Shown here: piece by piece, positions 38,089 to 46,496 of the stretch
Position numbering within the stretch: the stretch's first letter is position 1
Layout of the letters: each line of letters begins with the position of its first letter
Assembly: GCA_002733605.1 (NCBI GenBank)
Contig: NVWK01000014.1
Span: forward strand, 1-64,000
Reading direction: 5' to 3'
DNA length: 64,000 bases
Source: Robiginitomaculum sp.
GTDB taxonomy: Bacteria; Pseudomonadota; Alphaproteobacteria; Caulobacterales; Maricaulaceae
Translations under genes and position numbers: made by a program
The notes under the pieces: generated by a model
Seen by the model: only the letters and a program-made list of their open reading frames with translations
Told to the model about the DNA's origin: nothing
Database searches by the model: none

Positions 38089-38481
38089 ATGACGAAAAAC
38101 CCAAAACGTAAGCTTATTTCTTCCGGCAGTGCATTCGAAGAAAGCTTTGGCTATTCCCGCGCCGTTGTCGCGGGGGATTGGTGCTTTGTATCCGGCACAA
38201 CCGGCTATAATTACGTCACTATGGAAATGCCGAGCTCTGTGGCTCAACAGACCAGTAACGCCTTCCAGACCATCATGACAGCGCTCGAGGCCGGTGGTTT
38301 CGAACTTGGCCATGTTGTGCGGGTGCAATACACAATTACGGACGCAAAATATGCCGATGAAGTGACCCCGATCCTTGGCAAGTATTTTGGCGAAATTCGT
38401 CCAGCCGCAACCATGGTCGTGGCGGGGCTTATCAAATCCGAAATGAAAATAGAAATCGAAGTGACAGCGTTTAAAGGCTAA
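38089..38481 (+). CDS. RidA-family (YjgF/YER057c) protein lacking the deaminase arginine
   Basis: A 130-residue trimer-forming Rid-family protein. Archetypal RidA hydrolyses reactive 2-aminoacrylate and other enamines made by PLP enzymes, using an Arg in the motif PAR(S/T). Here the aligned stretch is RPAATMVVAG, with Ala at about 107 in place of that Arg, so the imine-deaminase activity may be lost, as in the Rid4-7 groups. The rest fits: SGTTGYN, QTSNAFQTIMTALEAGG, VRVQYTITD, IEIEVTAFKG. The start is ATG 38089 after AGGAAA. It lies 6 bp before sufC and is certainly co-transcribed. A role in protecting PLP desulfurases is tempting but weakened by the missing Arg. Confidence 0.9.
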   Translation: MTKNPKRKLISSGSAFEESFGYSRAVVAGDWCFVSGTTGYNYVTMEMPSSVAQQTSNAFQTIMTALEAGGFELGHVVRVQYTITDAKYADEVTPILGKYFGEIRPAATMVVAGLIKSEMKIEIEVTAFKG

Positions 38482-38487
38482 AAAACA

Positions 38488-39234
38488 ATGCTAAAAATCA
38501 ATAACTTAACGGCCACCGTCAATGATGGCGCTCAAACCATACTCAACGGTTTATCCCTGCATATCCCCGCCGGTGAAGTCCATGCTATTATGGGGCCAAA
38601 CGGTGCCGGAAAGTCAACCCTGTCCTATGTGCTTACCGGCAAGGACGGCTATGATGTAACGGATGGGTCTGTGGAATATCTCGGCCAGGATTTACTGGCC
38701 ATGCAACCCGAAGAACGGGCCACCGCAGGCATGTTCCTGTCATTCCAATACCCGCTGGAAATTCCCGGTGTGCCAACTATGACATTCTTGCGCACAGCTT
38801 TGAACGCCCAGCGCAAATCCCGTGGCGACAAACCAATGTCCGCGCCCGATTTCCTCAAGAAGGCGAGGGAGATTGCCAGTGATTTGAAGATAAAACCGGA
38901 CATGCTTAAACGGCCTTTAAACGTCGGGTTTTCCGGTGGTGAGAAGAAGCGTATGGAGATTTTTCAGATGATGATGCTCGAGCCGAAAATGATCATTATG
39001 GACGAGACCGATAGTGGTCTTGATGTGGATGCTCTGCGTATTGTCGCCGACGGTGTCAATGCACTCCGTGGCCCTGAACGCGCCATGCTCATCATCACCC
39101 ATTATCAGCGCTTGCTCGACTACATCGTACCCGATCGGGTGCATGTTTTAGCAGACGGAAAAATCGTTGCCTCTGGTGACGCGGACTTTGCCAAGAAACT
39201 GGAAGCCGAGGGCTATGACGCATATGCAGCCTAA
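38488..39234 (+). CDS. sufC: Fe-S cluster assembly ATPase SufC
   Basis: ABC-type ATPase of the SufBC2D complex that drives the opening of the SufB-SufD interface. The 248 residues show Walker A (GPNGAGKST), the Q-loop region (SFQYPLEIPG), the signature FSGGEKKRMEI, Walker B with MDETDSGLD and the switch His in IITHYQR. The length is normal for the family. It overlaps sufD by 20 bp. Confidence 0.98.
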   Translation: MLKINNLTATVNDGAQTILNGLSLHIPAGEVHAIMGPNGAGKSTLSYVLTGKDGYDVTDGSVEYLGQDLLAMQPEERATAGMFLSFQYPLEIPGVPTMTFLRTALNAQRKSRGDKPMSAPDFLKKAREIASDLKIKPDMLKRPLNVGFSGGEKKRMEIFQMMMLEPKMIIMDETDSGLDVDALRIVADGVNALRGPERAMLIITHYQRLLDYIVPDRVHVLADGKIVASGDADFAKKLEAEGYDAYAA

Positions 39235-40285
39235 CTCGACACCAGCGCTGACAGAAGCCGAGACCATACTTGGTGGTGCCCTGCCGCATCGCCGTATGGA
39301 AGCTTGGAAATGGACGGATGTGCGTGCGTCTTTGCGACAGAAGCAAGGGCTGACGAATATCTGCACACCGGAAATATCTGTTCCTGAAGGTATAATTGTT
39401 TCACGTGAAACAATTCCCGCTGAAAGTACTGTGATGGGGGCGTTTGCGGCCCGTTTTGTCACAGACTGTATCGTTATTTCGACGCCCGAAAACTATAAAT
39501 CAGATCAACCAATTCGTATCAGCGGACTGGGAAACGGGCATGCCCGTATATTGATCAAACTGGCTAAGGGGGCTGAACTAAGTGTCGTCGAAACCCATGA
39601 GAGTGACACTGCGAGCTTCATCAATCTCGACATGCAATTTGACATATCCGAAGGTGCAAAATTGACCCGCACAATTTTTCACGCTGACCATACGGACACC
39701 ACTCGCATCGCAAGTTCTCGAATAAATGTGCAGACGGATGGAGAAATCACCCAGCATATGCTCAGTTTTGGCGCTGGCCTGTCACGGTTTGAAACGAGAC
39801 TGACAGCACAAGGTAAAAACGTGAAGGTCGATATTCACGGCGCCTATCTTCTGGACGAAAAACGTCATGTGGACATGACCAGTCATATCGATTTAATAGA
39901 CGAAAACGCCCAGATTCGCCAAAGCGTAAAAGGAGTTATCACCGACAAGGCGAGGGGCGTGTTTCAGGGTAAATTCCATGTTCACAGGCGAGCCCAGTTC
40001 ACAGACGCGGAAATGCGCCATGACGCGCTGATGCTCTCGGATACGTGCGAAGTGCGCGCCAAACCCGAGCTTGAAATTTACGCAGATGACGTAGCCTGTG
40101 CCCATGGCAATACGGTCGGCGCGCTGGATGAAAGTGCTCTGTTTTATATGCGCCAGCGCGGTATTCCGGCCTCTCAAGCCCGTGCGCTTTTGACGCAGGC
40201 TTTTGTCGCACAGGCATTTGAAAGCATGGCGGATAATACAGAGTTCATGACCCGTATTTCCAACTGGTTGGAGCAGAGATTATGA
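39215..40285 (+). CDS. sufD: Fe-S cluster assembly protein SufD
   Basis: Paralogue of SufB that completes the scaffold complex and helps iron entry. The 356 residues include RRMEAWKWTDVR near the start, a beta-helix core (TRIASSRINVQTDGEITQHMLSFG) and the conserved end GKFHVHRRAQFTDAEMRHDALMLS, ELEIYADDVACAHGNTVGALDE and LFYMRQRGI. I place the start at ATG 39215 inside sufC, with GAGG nearby; ATG 39224 is an alternative. Its end overlaps sufS by 4 bp. Confidence 0.94.
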   Translation: MTHMQPNSTPALTEAETILGGALPHRRMEAWKWTDVRASLRQKQGLTNICTPEISVPEGIIVSRETIPAESTVMGAFAARFVTDCIVISTPENYKSDQPIRISGLGNGHARILIKLAKGAELSVVETHESDTASFINLDMQFDISEGAKLTRTIFHADHTDTTRIASSRINVQTDGEITQHMLSFGAGLSRFETRLTAQGKNVKVDIHGAYLLDEKRHVDMTSHIDLIDENAQIRQSVKGVITDKARGVFQGKFHVHRRAQFTDAEMRHDALMLSDTCEVRAKPELEIYADDVACAHGNTVGALDESALFYMRQRGIPASQARALLTQAFVAQAFESMADNTEFMTRISNWLEQRL

Positions 40286-41499
40286 GCTTTGACGTCGAGG
40301 CCATCCGCAAACAATTTCCCATCCTGACCCGTGAAATCCACGGCAAGCCTTTAGCCTATCTGGACAATGCGGCCAGTGCCCAAAAGCCTCTGGCTGTGAT
40401 CGAATCCATGCGCAACAGCTTCGAGCACTCCTATGCCAATGTGCACCGAGGCTTGCACACTATGGCCAATGAAACCACCGAGGCGTTTGAAAATGCCCGT
40501 GTGCGGGTTGCCAAGTTTTTGGGCGCCGCCGAAAATAATGAAATTATCTTCACCAAAGGCGCAACAGAGGCCCTGAATTTGGTCGCTTATGGCCTAATGG
40601 ACGAGATTAAGGCCGGAGACGAAATCATCATCTCCAAAATGGAGCATCATTCCAATATCGTCCCTTGGCATTTCCTGCGCGAACGCTTGGGAGCCGTGAT
40701 CAAATGGATCCCGGTTCTGGAAGACGGCACTCTTGATCTTGACGCCTATAAAGCCTTGTTCACCAAACGCACAAAACTGGTGTCGGTCGTGCATATGTCC
40801 AATGTGACGGGGACGATCAATCCAGTGAAAGATATTGGCCGGATTGCCCATGAGCACGACTGCATCTTTGTGGTCGACGGCACCCAGGCCGCAGTCCACA
40901 TTCCCGTGGATATGATGGACATTGACGCGGATTTCTACGCTATGACAGGCCATAAACTCTATGGCCCGACCGGCATCGGGGCTTTGTACGGCAAACGCGA
41001 ATGGCTGGAACGTCTGCGGCCATTTCAGGGCGGCGGCGAGATGATCGAAGACGTGTTCGAAGACCGTGTCACCTACCAGGACATTCCCCATAAATTCGAA
41101 GCCGGTACCCCGCCCATCATGGAAGCGATCGGGTTTGGCGCTGCCATAGATTGGCTCTCAAACTTTGACCGGCAAGCCATTATCGATCACGAAATGGCAT
41201 TGTATGACCATGCTCTCCAAGGCTTGCAAGAGATCAATAGTTTCCGTCTTATTGGCAATGCACCCAATAAAGGGGCCGTATTGTCCTTCGCACTCGAAGG
41301 CGCACATGCCCATGATGTTGCCCAAATTCTTGACCGTTACGGCGTTGCCGTGCGGGCAGGGCAGCATTGTGCACAGCCGCTTATGGAAGTGTTCGGTGTC
41401 CATTCGACGGCCCGGGCCAGTTTCGGAATTTACAATACAATAGAAGAAGTTGACCGCCTGATTGCAGGCGTTAAGAAGGCGCGCCTCTTCCTTTCTTAA
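40282..41499 (+). CDS. sufS: Cysteine desulfurase SufS
   Basis: Class II PLP cysteine desulfurase that feeds sulfur to SufBC2D. The 405 residues show YLDNAASAQKP, the PLP lysine in MTGHKLYGPTGIGALYG and the catalytic cysteine in RAGQHCAQPLM, with the extended SufS-type loop. No sufE or sufU gene is in this operon, so the sulfur acceptor must be encoded elsewhere or bypassed. Its ATG overlaps the sufD stop (ATGA). Confidence 0.97.
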   Translation: MSFDVEAIRKQFPILTREIHGKPLAYLDNAASAQKPLAVIESMRNSFEHSYANVHRGLHTMANETTEAFENARVRVAKFLGAAENNEIIFTKGATEALNLVAYGLMDEIKAGDEIIISKMEHHSNIVPWHFLRERLGAVIKWIPVLEDGTLDLDAYKALFTKRTKLVSVVHMSNVTGTINPVKDIGRIAHEHDCIFVVDGTQAAVHIPVDMMDIDADFYAMTGHKLYGPTGIGALYGKREWLERLRPFQGGGEMIEDVFEDRVTYQDIPHKFEAGTPPIMEAIGFGAAIDWLSNFDRQAIIDHEMALYDHALQGLQEINSFRLIGNAPNKGAVLSFALEGAHAHDVAQILDRYGVAVRAGQHCAQPLMEVFGVHSTARASFGIYNTIEEVDRLIAGVKKARLFLS

Positions 41500-41523
41500 G
41501 GGGGGCGCACTATATAGGCTCGT

Positions 41524-41940
41524 ATGATGAATGAAGATGTAGACATAAAACCGGGTACTCCTTCTGTAAGTGCAGGACGGGACGTCATTGATGTGTCGCC
41601 CCCAAAGGATATATCCAAACCGAGCCACGCGGAAATCGAGCGTATTACGGCCGATGTCATCACCCAGATCAAGACGGTTTTTGACCCGGAAATCCCTGTC
41701 GATATATACGAGCTAGGCCTCATATATACGGTGAATTTGGAAGATGACCGGACATTGAAAGTCGAAATGACCCTGACGGCTCCGGGTTGCCCTGTTGCCG
41801 GGGAAATGCCCATCTGGGTGCAGGAAGCCTGCATCATGATCAAGGGCGTAAATAAGGTAGTCGTTGATATGGTATTTGATCCACCATGGACAACAGATTT
41901 AATGAGCGACGAAGCGCGCCTTGAGTTGAATATGTTTTAG
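41524..41940 (+). CDS. sufT: SufT/MIP18-family (DUF59) Fe-S maturation protein
   Basis: A 138-residue DUF59 protein helping cluster maturation or delivery. Marks are VITQIKTVFDPEIPVDIYELGLIYTV, the conserved cysteine in LTAPGCPVAGEMP, and VDMVFDPPWTTDLMSDEARLEL. The first 40 residues form a variable polar tail. It is 24 bp after sufS and before sufA, the usual alphaproteobacterial order. Confidence 0.94.
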   Translation: MMNEDVDIKPGTPSVSAGRDVIDVSPPKDISKPSHAEIERITADVITQIKTVFDPEIPVDIYELGLIYTVNLEDDRTLKVEMTLTAPGCPVAGEMPIWVQEACIMIKGVNKVVVDMVFDPPWTTDLMSDEARLELNMF

Positions 41941-42012
41941 GCATTCCTAAAATTTGATCCTGTGCATCAAGTTTTGATAAATGCGAACATTAAAAAGAAA
42001 AGTAGGTTCCAA

Positions 42013-42369
42013 ATGGCACGACGCCCTAGACCAAAACTCGTAACCCTTACGGACGCCGCTGCAGAGCGCGTGCGTGAAATTCTTGACGAACAAGGTCAGG
42101 GCTATCTACGTGTAGGCGTTAAAAACGGCGGCTGTGCGGGCATGGAATATGTGATGGATTATGTGGCCGAAGTTGAGCCACTTGACGAATTGGTTGAAGA
42201 TAAAGATGTGCAAATCCTTGTGGATTCCAAGGCCGTCTTGTTCCTGCTTGGCTCTGTTGTTGATTATGAAACCAGCATGATGCATTCCCGCTTCACCTTT
42301 AATAACCCCAACCAGACGGATGCGTGTGGATGTGGCGAAAGCGTGACGATTGTGCCCCAGCACGCATAG
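42013..42369 (+). CDS. sufA: A-type iron-sulfur carrier SufA/IscA
   Basis: Carries assembled clusters from the scaffold to target proteins. The 118 residues have the A-type cysteine triad: one in GVKNGGCAGMEY and two in the C-terminal ACGCGES. The start is ATG 42013 (MARRPRPK), with AGTAGG upstream; the longer frame from 41962 has no similarity. It is the last clear member of the SUF operon. A small hairpin (42373-42392) follows its stop but lacks a T-tract. Confidence 0.95.
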   Translation: MARRPRPKLVTLTDAAAERVREILDEQGQGYLRVGVKNGGCAGMEYVMDYVAEVEPLDELVEDKDVQILVDSKAVLFLLGSVVDYETSMMHSRFTFNNPNQTDACGCGESVTIVPQHA

Positions 42370-42428
42370 TTTCACTAAAGTCACTTTAAGTGGTATGTGT
42401 TTGCATCTGATTCTTGGGGAGGGATTAT

Positions 42429-42818
42429 ATGGAAGCTGAAGTAAAACTGGTTAAGTCGTTATACCTAAAAGGCGCGATCTTACATTTTTCTGTGGCCTTG
42501 CTTATGTTGGTCACGGTTTTTGATGCAGGTATTTGGACGTTTGTTGCATTAGGCGTGAGTGGTTTCTCATTTCTTTGGGTGTGGAAACATCCGATATACA
42601 AAGTCTCGCGAAGTCAACGGCAGAGCATTACAAGTAAGTATAAACTCCCTTGGTACAGCTGGTTTTTAAATTTCTCTGGTGGCATTGCAGGGGGGCTGTA
42701 TTGCCATTTTGCTTTCGGGTGGAATTGGCTAAGTTCGCTTAACATGGGCCTAATCGTCCTAATCCTCATTTCGGGAATTATGACATTGATATATGCCTCC
42801 AGAATGCAAACCGATTAA
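42429..42818 (+). CDS. Small membrane protein of unknown function
   Basis: A 129-residue protein with about four hydrophobic helices (about 15-34, 36-53, 80-100 and 104-122) and a basic loop after the second (HPIYKVSRSQRQSITSKYK). I do not recognise the family. A strong ribosome site (GGGAGGG) supports ATG 42429. It is 59 bp downstream of sufA and might be read from the same transcript. Its stop codon shares the TTAA at 42815-42818 with the stop of the convergent HTH gene. Confidence 0.6.
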   Translation: MEAEVKLVKSLYLKGAILHFSVALLMLVTVFDAGIWTFVALGVSGFSFLWVWKHPIYKVSRSQRQSITSKYKLPWYSWFLNFSGGIAGGLYCHFAFGWNWLSSLNMGLIVLILISGIMTLIYASRMQTD

Positions 42819-43039
42819 GACCCGTTTAAATAAAACAGCTCCTCCACACGCACATCCAAGGCGCGCGCCAGTTTAAGCGCCAAGACCGTAGACGGAATAA
42901 ACACATTGTTTTCAACCGTATTGATAGTTTTTCGGGTGACAGAGACTTTGGCGGCAAGCTCGGCCTGTGTGAAATTATGGCGTGCGCGTATCTCTTTGAG
43001 ACGATTGCAAAGTTGGCTTTGCGCCTGTTGTTTAGGCAT
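42815..43039 (-). CDS. Small XRE-family HTH regulator
   Basis: A 74-residue protein that is almost only a Cro/C1-type helix-turn-helix domain (RLKEIRARHNFTQAELAAKVSVTRKTINTVENNVFIPSTVLALKLARAL), of the short form often paired with a small membrane protein. Its start overlaps the end of the four-helix membrane gene by 8 bp, so they are coupled. As last gene of a three-gene unit headed by a beta-lactamase-like gene, it is the obvious candidate to bind the twin inverted repeats at 44669-44705 and autoregulate. Confidence 0.88.
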   Translation of the reverse strand: MPKQQAQSQLCNRLKEIRARHNFTQAELAAKVSVTRKTINTVENNVFIPSTVLALKLARALDVRVEELFYLNGS

Positions 43040-43478
43040 TGCTACGCTCTAGCCAGAAAAAGCATAAAATGGGGCAGACAACGGCGAGTATCAACAAGCC
43101 GTGGATAATAAAATCAGCGTTTAAGGCTGGAAACCGGGTTTGGCCAAGCACAGTGCTCAAGCCGAACAGAAGCGAGATCGCCCCCAGTAAAGCCATATAG
43201 CCATACATAAGAGATTTTGCCCGGTTACTACGGGTAAGCTCATCGTTTAAAGCCTCGATCTCGGGCTTGGCTTTGCGCGAAAAGTGCACAAATCCAATGC
43301 TGAATGCGGCCCATTGAAAGGCCCCCGTTAACGTCATAGCAAGCGCGATGGCGTGGGCGGTGTCATCCGTGGGAAACATTTTATTCAGCAGGAGGCCGCC
43401 TTGCCACATGGTGAAGCCGAGAGCGGCGATCAGAAGAAGTTTTTGCCGACGGGCAATCAGTGTGTCGATAAGGGCCAT
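43032..43478 (-). CDS. Four-helix membrane protein paired with HTH regulator
   Basis: A 148-residue integral membrane protein with four predicted helices (about 13-32, 44-66, 90-112 and 120-143) and a charged cytoplasmic-type loop (SRKAKPEIEALNDELTRSNRAK). I do not recognise a named family. Small membrane proteins next to short XRE regulators occur in many bacteria, where the membrane partner may sense a signal or hold the regulator. It starts 3 bp after the beta-lactamase-like gene and overlaps the regulator by 8 bp. Confidence 0.75.
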   Translation of the reverse strand: MALIDTLIARRQKLLLIAALGFTMWQGGLLLNKMFPTDDTAHAIALAMTLTGAFQWAAFSIGFVHFSRKAKPEIEALNDELTRSNRAKSLMYGYMALLGAISLLFGLSTVLGQTRFPALNADFIIHGLLILAVVCPILCFFWLERSNA

Positions 43479-43481
43479 GAT

Positions 43482-44642
43482 TTAATTTCCTTTTGTAAGT
43501 TGGGATTCGAAAGTTTGGGGAAGGGGGAAAAGCGCCGTTTCTGCTTTTTTGAAACTGCCATCATTACTGGTCATCACAAACACAGCCTGTCTGTCTGGCG
43601 CAATCACGAGCAGGGCATACCACATTGTATTCGTCCCGTTATGCCAAAGGATCGGGCCTTCCGTCCATTTGCTTTGCGGTTGAACAACGAACCCATAAGC
43701 ATAGTTATTTAGCTTGGGCGTGTGCAGACGTTTGAACGTTTCCGGCTTTAAAAATGTGGATTTCCCCTGCATTCCGAGCGCGTGTTCATTCCCGAATATG
43801 AGAAGGTCGCGCATATTCATATGGATGATGCCGGCAGGTCCCATAATGGGGGTATTGTCGGCATGTTTACTTGGATCCATAGGGCGTTTGAAGCCAAGGG
43901 TTGATGTGTGCCCCCAAGGTTGGGGATGTTGTTGGGTTGATTGCGGGGCTCCGAACCCGGCGCTTTTCATGCCTAAGGGTGCGAAAACCTCGGTGTGCAT
44001 CAGGCTCTCCCAGCTTTTCCCCGTGATCTGCTCTGCCATGACCCCGGCAATGGTAATGCCGGCATTGGAATAGCGGAAAACCTCGTCCGGTTTAGATTGC
44101 GGTGGATTGGAGAGGAGGGCTGATACGGCCTTTAAACGAGCTGTACGTAAGGCCTCATCGGATGTGGGCCATATGGATTGGCTTGCGCGCGGAAAGTTTG
44201 CCTGTACACCAGAGGTGTGCGTGAGGAAATGCGCCATGGTGACGCCGTTCCAGTCAGGATGCATGTCCACGTTTGGGAATGTATCCTGAACAGAACTGTC
44301 CCAACTTAAAGTGCCATTTTCTACGAGTCGCGCTAGTAATGTCGCCGTCATGGATTTGCTGATTGATCCGATATGGAAAAGATTGTCAGTCTCTAGAGGA
44401 CGGGACTTGCCTTTGATTTGCAGGCCGTCAACGGCTTGGGCGACGATTTTGCCTTTGTACAGGATCGCCCCGCCGACCCCGATGAGGTCTGCATCCATTC
44501 TGGCTTCGTGGATGGCGGCTTGCCAACTGGCTTGTAACGGCGAGGGTGAGGACTGGGCGTGAGCATAAAGTGTAAATAGACCCGCACCTAAGCCAAATAA
44601 GCTTATGAGCACGAGTTTTACTGTGGAGATATGTTTCAACAT
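43482..44642 (-). CDS. Exported serine hydrolase, class C beta-lactamase family
   Basis: A 386-residue protein with a signal peptide (MLKHISTVKLVLISLFGLGAG..YAHAQ) and the serine beta-lactamase/esterase fold. The active-site SxxK is SISK (Ser93, Lys96), YxN is YSN (about 191-193), and the third box is HNG (about 334-336), where true class C enzymes have KTG. The HxG form is typical of esterases and peptidases of this family, so resistance activity is doubtful. The start is ATG 44642 with AAAGG six bases upstream; the longer frame would begin inside the operator. It heads the unit with the membrane protein and HTH regulator. Confidence 0.9.
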   Translation of the reverse strand: MLKHISTVKLVLISLFGLGAGLFTLYAHAQSSPSPLQASWQAAIHEARMDADLIGVGGAILYKGKIVAQAVDGLQIKGKSRPLETDNLFHIGSISKSMTATLLARLVENGTLSWDSSVQDTFPNVDMHPDWNGVTMAHFLTHTSGVQANFPRASQSIWPTSDEALRTARLKAVSALLSNPPQSKPDEVFRYSNAGITIAGVMAEQITGKSWESLMHTEVFAPLGMKSAGFGAPQSTQQHPQPWGHTSTLGFKRPMDPSKHADNTPIMGPAGIIHMNMRDLLIFGNEHALGMQGKSTFLKPETFKRLHTPKLNNYAYGFVVQPQSKWTEGPILWHNGTNTMWYALLVIAPDRQAVFVMTSNDGSFKKAETALFPLPQTFESQLTKGN

Positions 44643-44668
44643 GGCAAACCTTTCGCTAAACATTAAAA

Positions 44669-44705
44669 GTAACGTATAGGTTACAAAAAGAAACGTCAAG
44701 GTTAC
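44669..44705 (-). promoter_or_regulatory. Twin operator over the beta-lactamase-like gene promoter
   Basis: Two inverted repeats, GTAAC-N6-GTTAC (44669-44684, perfect) and GAAAC-N6-GTTAC (44690-44705, one mismatch), are 21 bp apart start to start, two turns of DNA. On the minus strand TTGACG (44699-44694) could be the -35, with TATACG or TACGTT (about 44671-44678) as the -10. One site therefore covers the -35 and the other the -10, the layout expected for repression by the operon's own HTH protein. Confidence 0.65.
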
Positions 44706-44754
44706 ATTGCAATTTTAGCGAAAAAATCGCCTTAAGTCTTTGATTTCAAATAAA

Positions 44755-46323
44755 TTAATCTTCCAGTTTGGCGCCAAAAAAGGCAGGCATGCTATCGCCA
44801 AACCCGCTTTTGTCATTGCTGGGCAGGGTGTTATGCCCATATTTCTTTTTGGGATTTTTCCCTTGTGCAGCATTGTCTCTTTCGGATTGACCCTGACCAG
44901 AACCGGATTGTTTTGCGGGTTTATTCTGGGGTTTGTTTTGTGGCCTGCTGTCTTGAGGTTTGTTCTCTCGGGACTTGTTGTCACGGGACGTATTATCACG
45001 GGATGTGTCATCTTGAGATTTGCCATCACGAGACGTGTCGCTGGATTGTGGTTTTTGATCTGTATGTGTGCGCTCGGATTTGGAGTGACGCGTGTCGGTG
45101 TTTGAATTCCGGCCTTTCTGCCTGTCTCTACCTTTTCCGCGTCCACGGTCATTACGCTTGTTGCGGCCGCCGCGATTTTTGTCCCGGCTTTCGGTCGGAA
45201 AATCTTCCAGACCCGGAATGATTATTTCCTCAATTTCTTTGACGTTAATCAAATCTAGAATGGCACTGTAATATTTGTCGTCCATAGGCGTCACGAACAT
45301 AATTGTGTCGCCCTTGCGGCCTGCGCGGCCCGTTCGGCCAATCCGGTGCACATAATCTTCACTATGGGAAGGCACGTCATAATTAAACACATGGCTGACA
45401 TTTGGGACATCCAAACCTCGTGCCGCTACATCCGACGCGATAAGAAACTTCAACTTGCCCGATTTAAAATTTTCCAGCGTAGCCATCCGCACGGATTGCG
45501 CTAAATCTCCATGGATTGGGGCCGCATCATGGCCATGTACCATGAGCGATTTCGCAACAATATCCACATCACGTTTGCGATTACAAAATATAATGCCGTT
45601 TTTTACATCGTTATTGTCAATGATATAGCGAAGGGCGGTGCGTTTTTGTTTCGAATCACCTCTTGGCATTCTGACAATGCGCTGGGTCACCGTTTTAGCC
45701 GTCATATTTTTGCGGGCAATTTGAACGTGGTGCGGTTGGTGCAAAAACTGGTCAACCAGACGTTTGATCTCGTCTGGCATGGTGGCCGAGAAGAACAATA
45801 CTTGTCGTGTGAACGGGGTCAGTTTGAAAATGCGTTCAATATCGGGGATAAATCCCATATCCAGCATACGGTCAGCCTCGTCAACCACCAGCGCTTGCAC
45901 ACCGGTTAGCAATATTTTCCCACGTTCGAAATGATCAAGCAGACGTCCGGGCGTGGCAATCAGCACATCGACCCCGCGATTAAGCTTTGCCTCTTGTTCG
46001 GCAAAAGAAACGCCGCCGATCAGCAAAGCCATGCTGATTTTCAAATATTTTCCATATTGTTCAACATTTTCAGCCACTTGAGCCGCAAGCTCACGGGTAG
46101 GGCAGACGATCAGGCAACGCGGCATACGTGCCCGTGCCCGTCCTTTGGCCATGCGCTGTAAAACAGGCAGGGTGAACGCCCCGGTTTTACCTGTCCCGGT
46201 TTGGGCAATGCCCAACACGTCACGCCCTTGCATGGCGGCAGGAATAGCTTGCGCCTGAATAGGCGTCGGCTTTTCATAGCCAAGGTCGTCCAGGGCTTTC
46301 AGGATTTCAGGTACGAATCCCAA
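44755..46323 (-). CDS. DEAD-box RNA helicase (RhlE-like)
   Basis: ATP-dependent RNA helicase. Motifs in order: Q motif (GYEKPTPIQ), I (AQTGTGKT), Ia (PTRELAAQ), II (DEAD), III (SAT), V (ARGLDV) and VI (HRIGRTGRAGRKG). A 140-residue tail rich in Arg, Lys, Gln and Ser with degenerate repeats is likely RNA-binding and disordered. Start problem: the conserved FKDLGF block that belongs at the N-terminus lies across the TTG at 46323. The in-frame codons upstream to the stop at 46423 contain no ATG, GTG or TTG, so the true start may be a rare codon (ATA 46344, CTG 46398). A leader of about 165 nt may precede it, as in cold-shock helicase genes. Confidence 0.93.
   Translation of the reverse strand: MGFVPEILKALDDLGYEKPTPIQAQAIPAAMQGRDVLGIAQTGTGKTGAFTLPVLQRMAKGRARARMPRCLIVCPTRELAAQVAENVEQYGKYLKISMALLIGGVSFAEQEAKLNRGVDVLIATPGRLLDHFERGKILLTGVQALVVDEADRMLDMGFIPDIERIFKLTPFTRQVLFFSATMPDEIKRLVDQFLHQPHHVQIARKNMTAKTVTQRIVRMPRGDSKQKRTALRYIIDNNDVKNGIIFCNRKRDVDIVAKSLMVHGHDAAPIHGDLAQSVRMATLENFKSGKLKFLIASDVAARGLDVPNVSHVFNYDVPSHSEDYVHRIGRTGRAGRKGDTIMFVTPMDDKYYSAILDLINVKEIEEIIIPGLEDFPTESRDKNRGGRNKRNDRGRGKGRDRQKGRNSNTDTRHSKSERTHTDQKPQSSDTSRDGKSQDDTSRDNTSRDNKSRENKPQDSRPQNKPQNKPAKQSGSGQGQSERDNAAQGKNPKKKYGHNTLPSNDKSGFGDSMPAFFGAKLED
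44925..45047 (-). repeat. Degenerate repeats coding the helicase tail
   Basis: The tail contains repeated DTSRD/NTSRD/NKSRE-type units followed by PQDSRPQNKPQNKP, visible in the DNA as recurring TCACGGGA/TCACGAGA-type blocks of about 15-18 bp. This is a low-complexity region likely to vary in length between strains. Confidence 0.55.
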
Positions 46324-46496
46324 GTCTTTAAAACTTACTGTTATCTCTTCTTCGGCAACAGAACTTGTCGTTGCGGAATCGTCTTTTGTCTGTGTCAGGG
46401 TCTTGCTTTTCCGGTTACCGAACTATCCCGTTTCGAAGATCAGATAACCTGTATATCTCGGCCGCATTCGTATGGGCCTTACGTTAAATTTCGTTT

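Noticed and set aside
42373..42392. Hairpin after sufA as operon terminator
   Set aside because: The stem is AT-rich with a bulge and lacks a T-tract; the downstream membrane gene may be co-transcribed.
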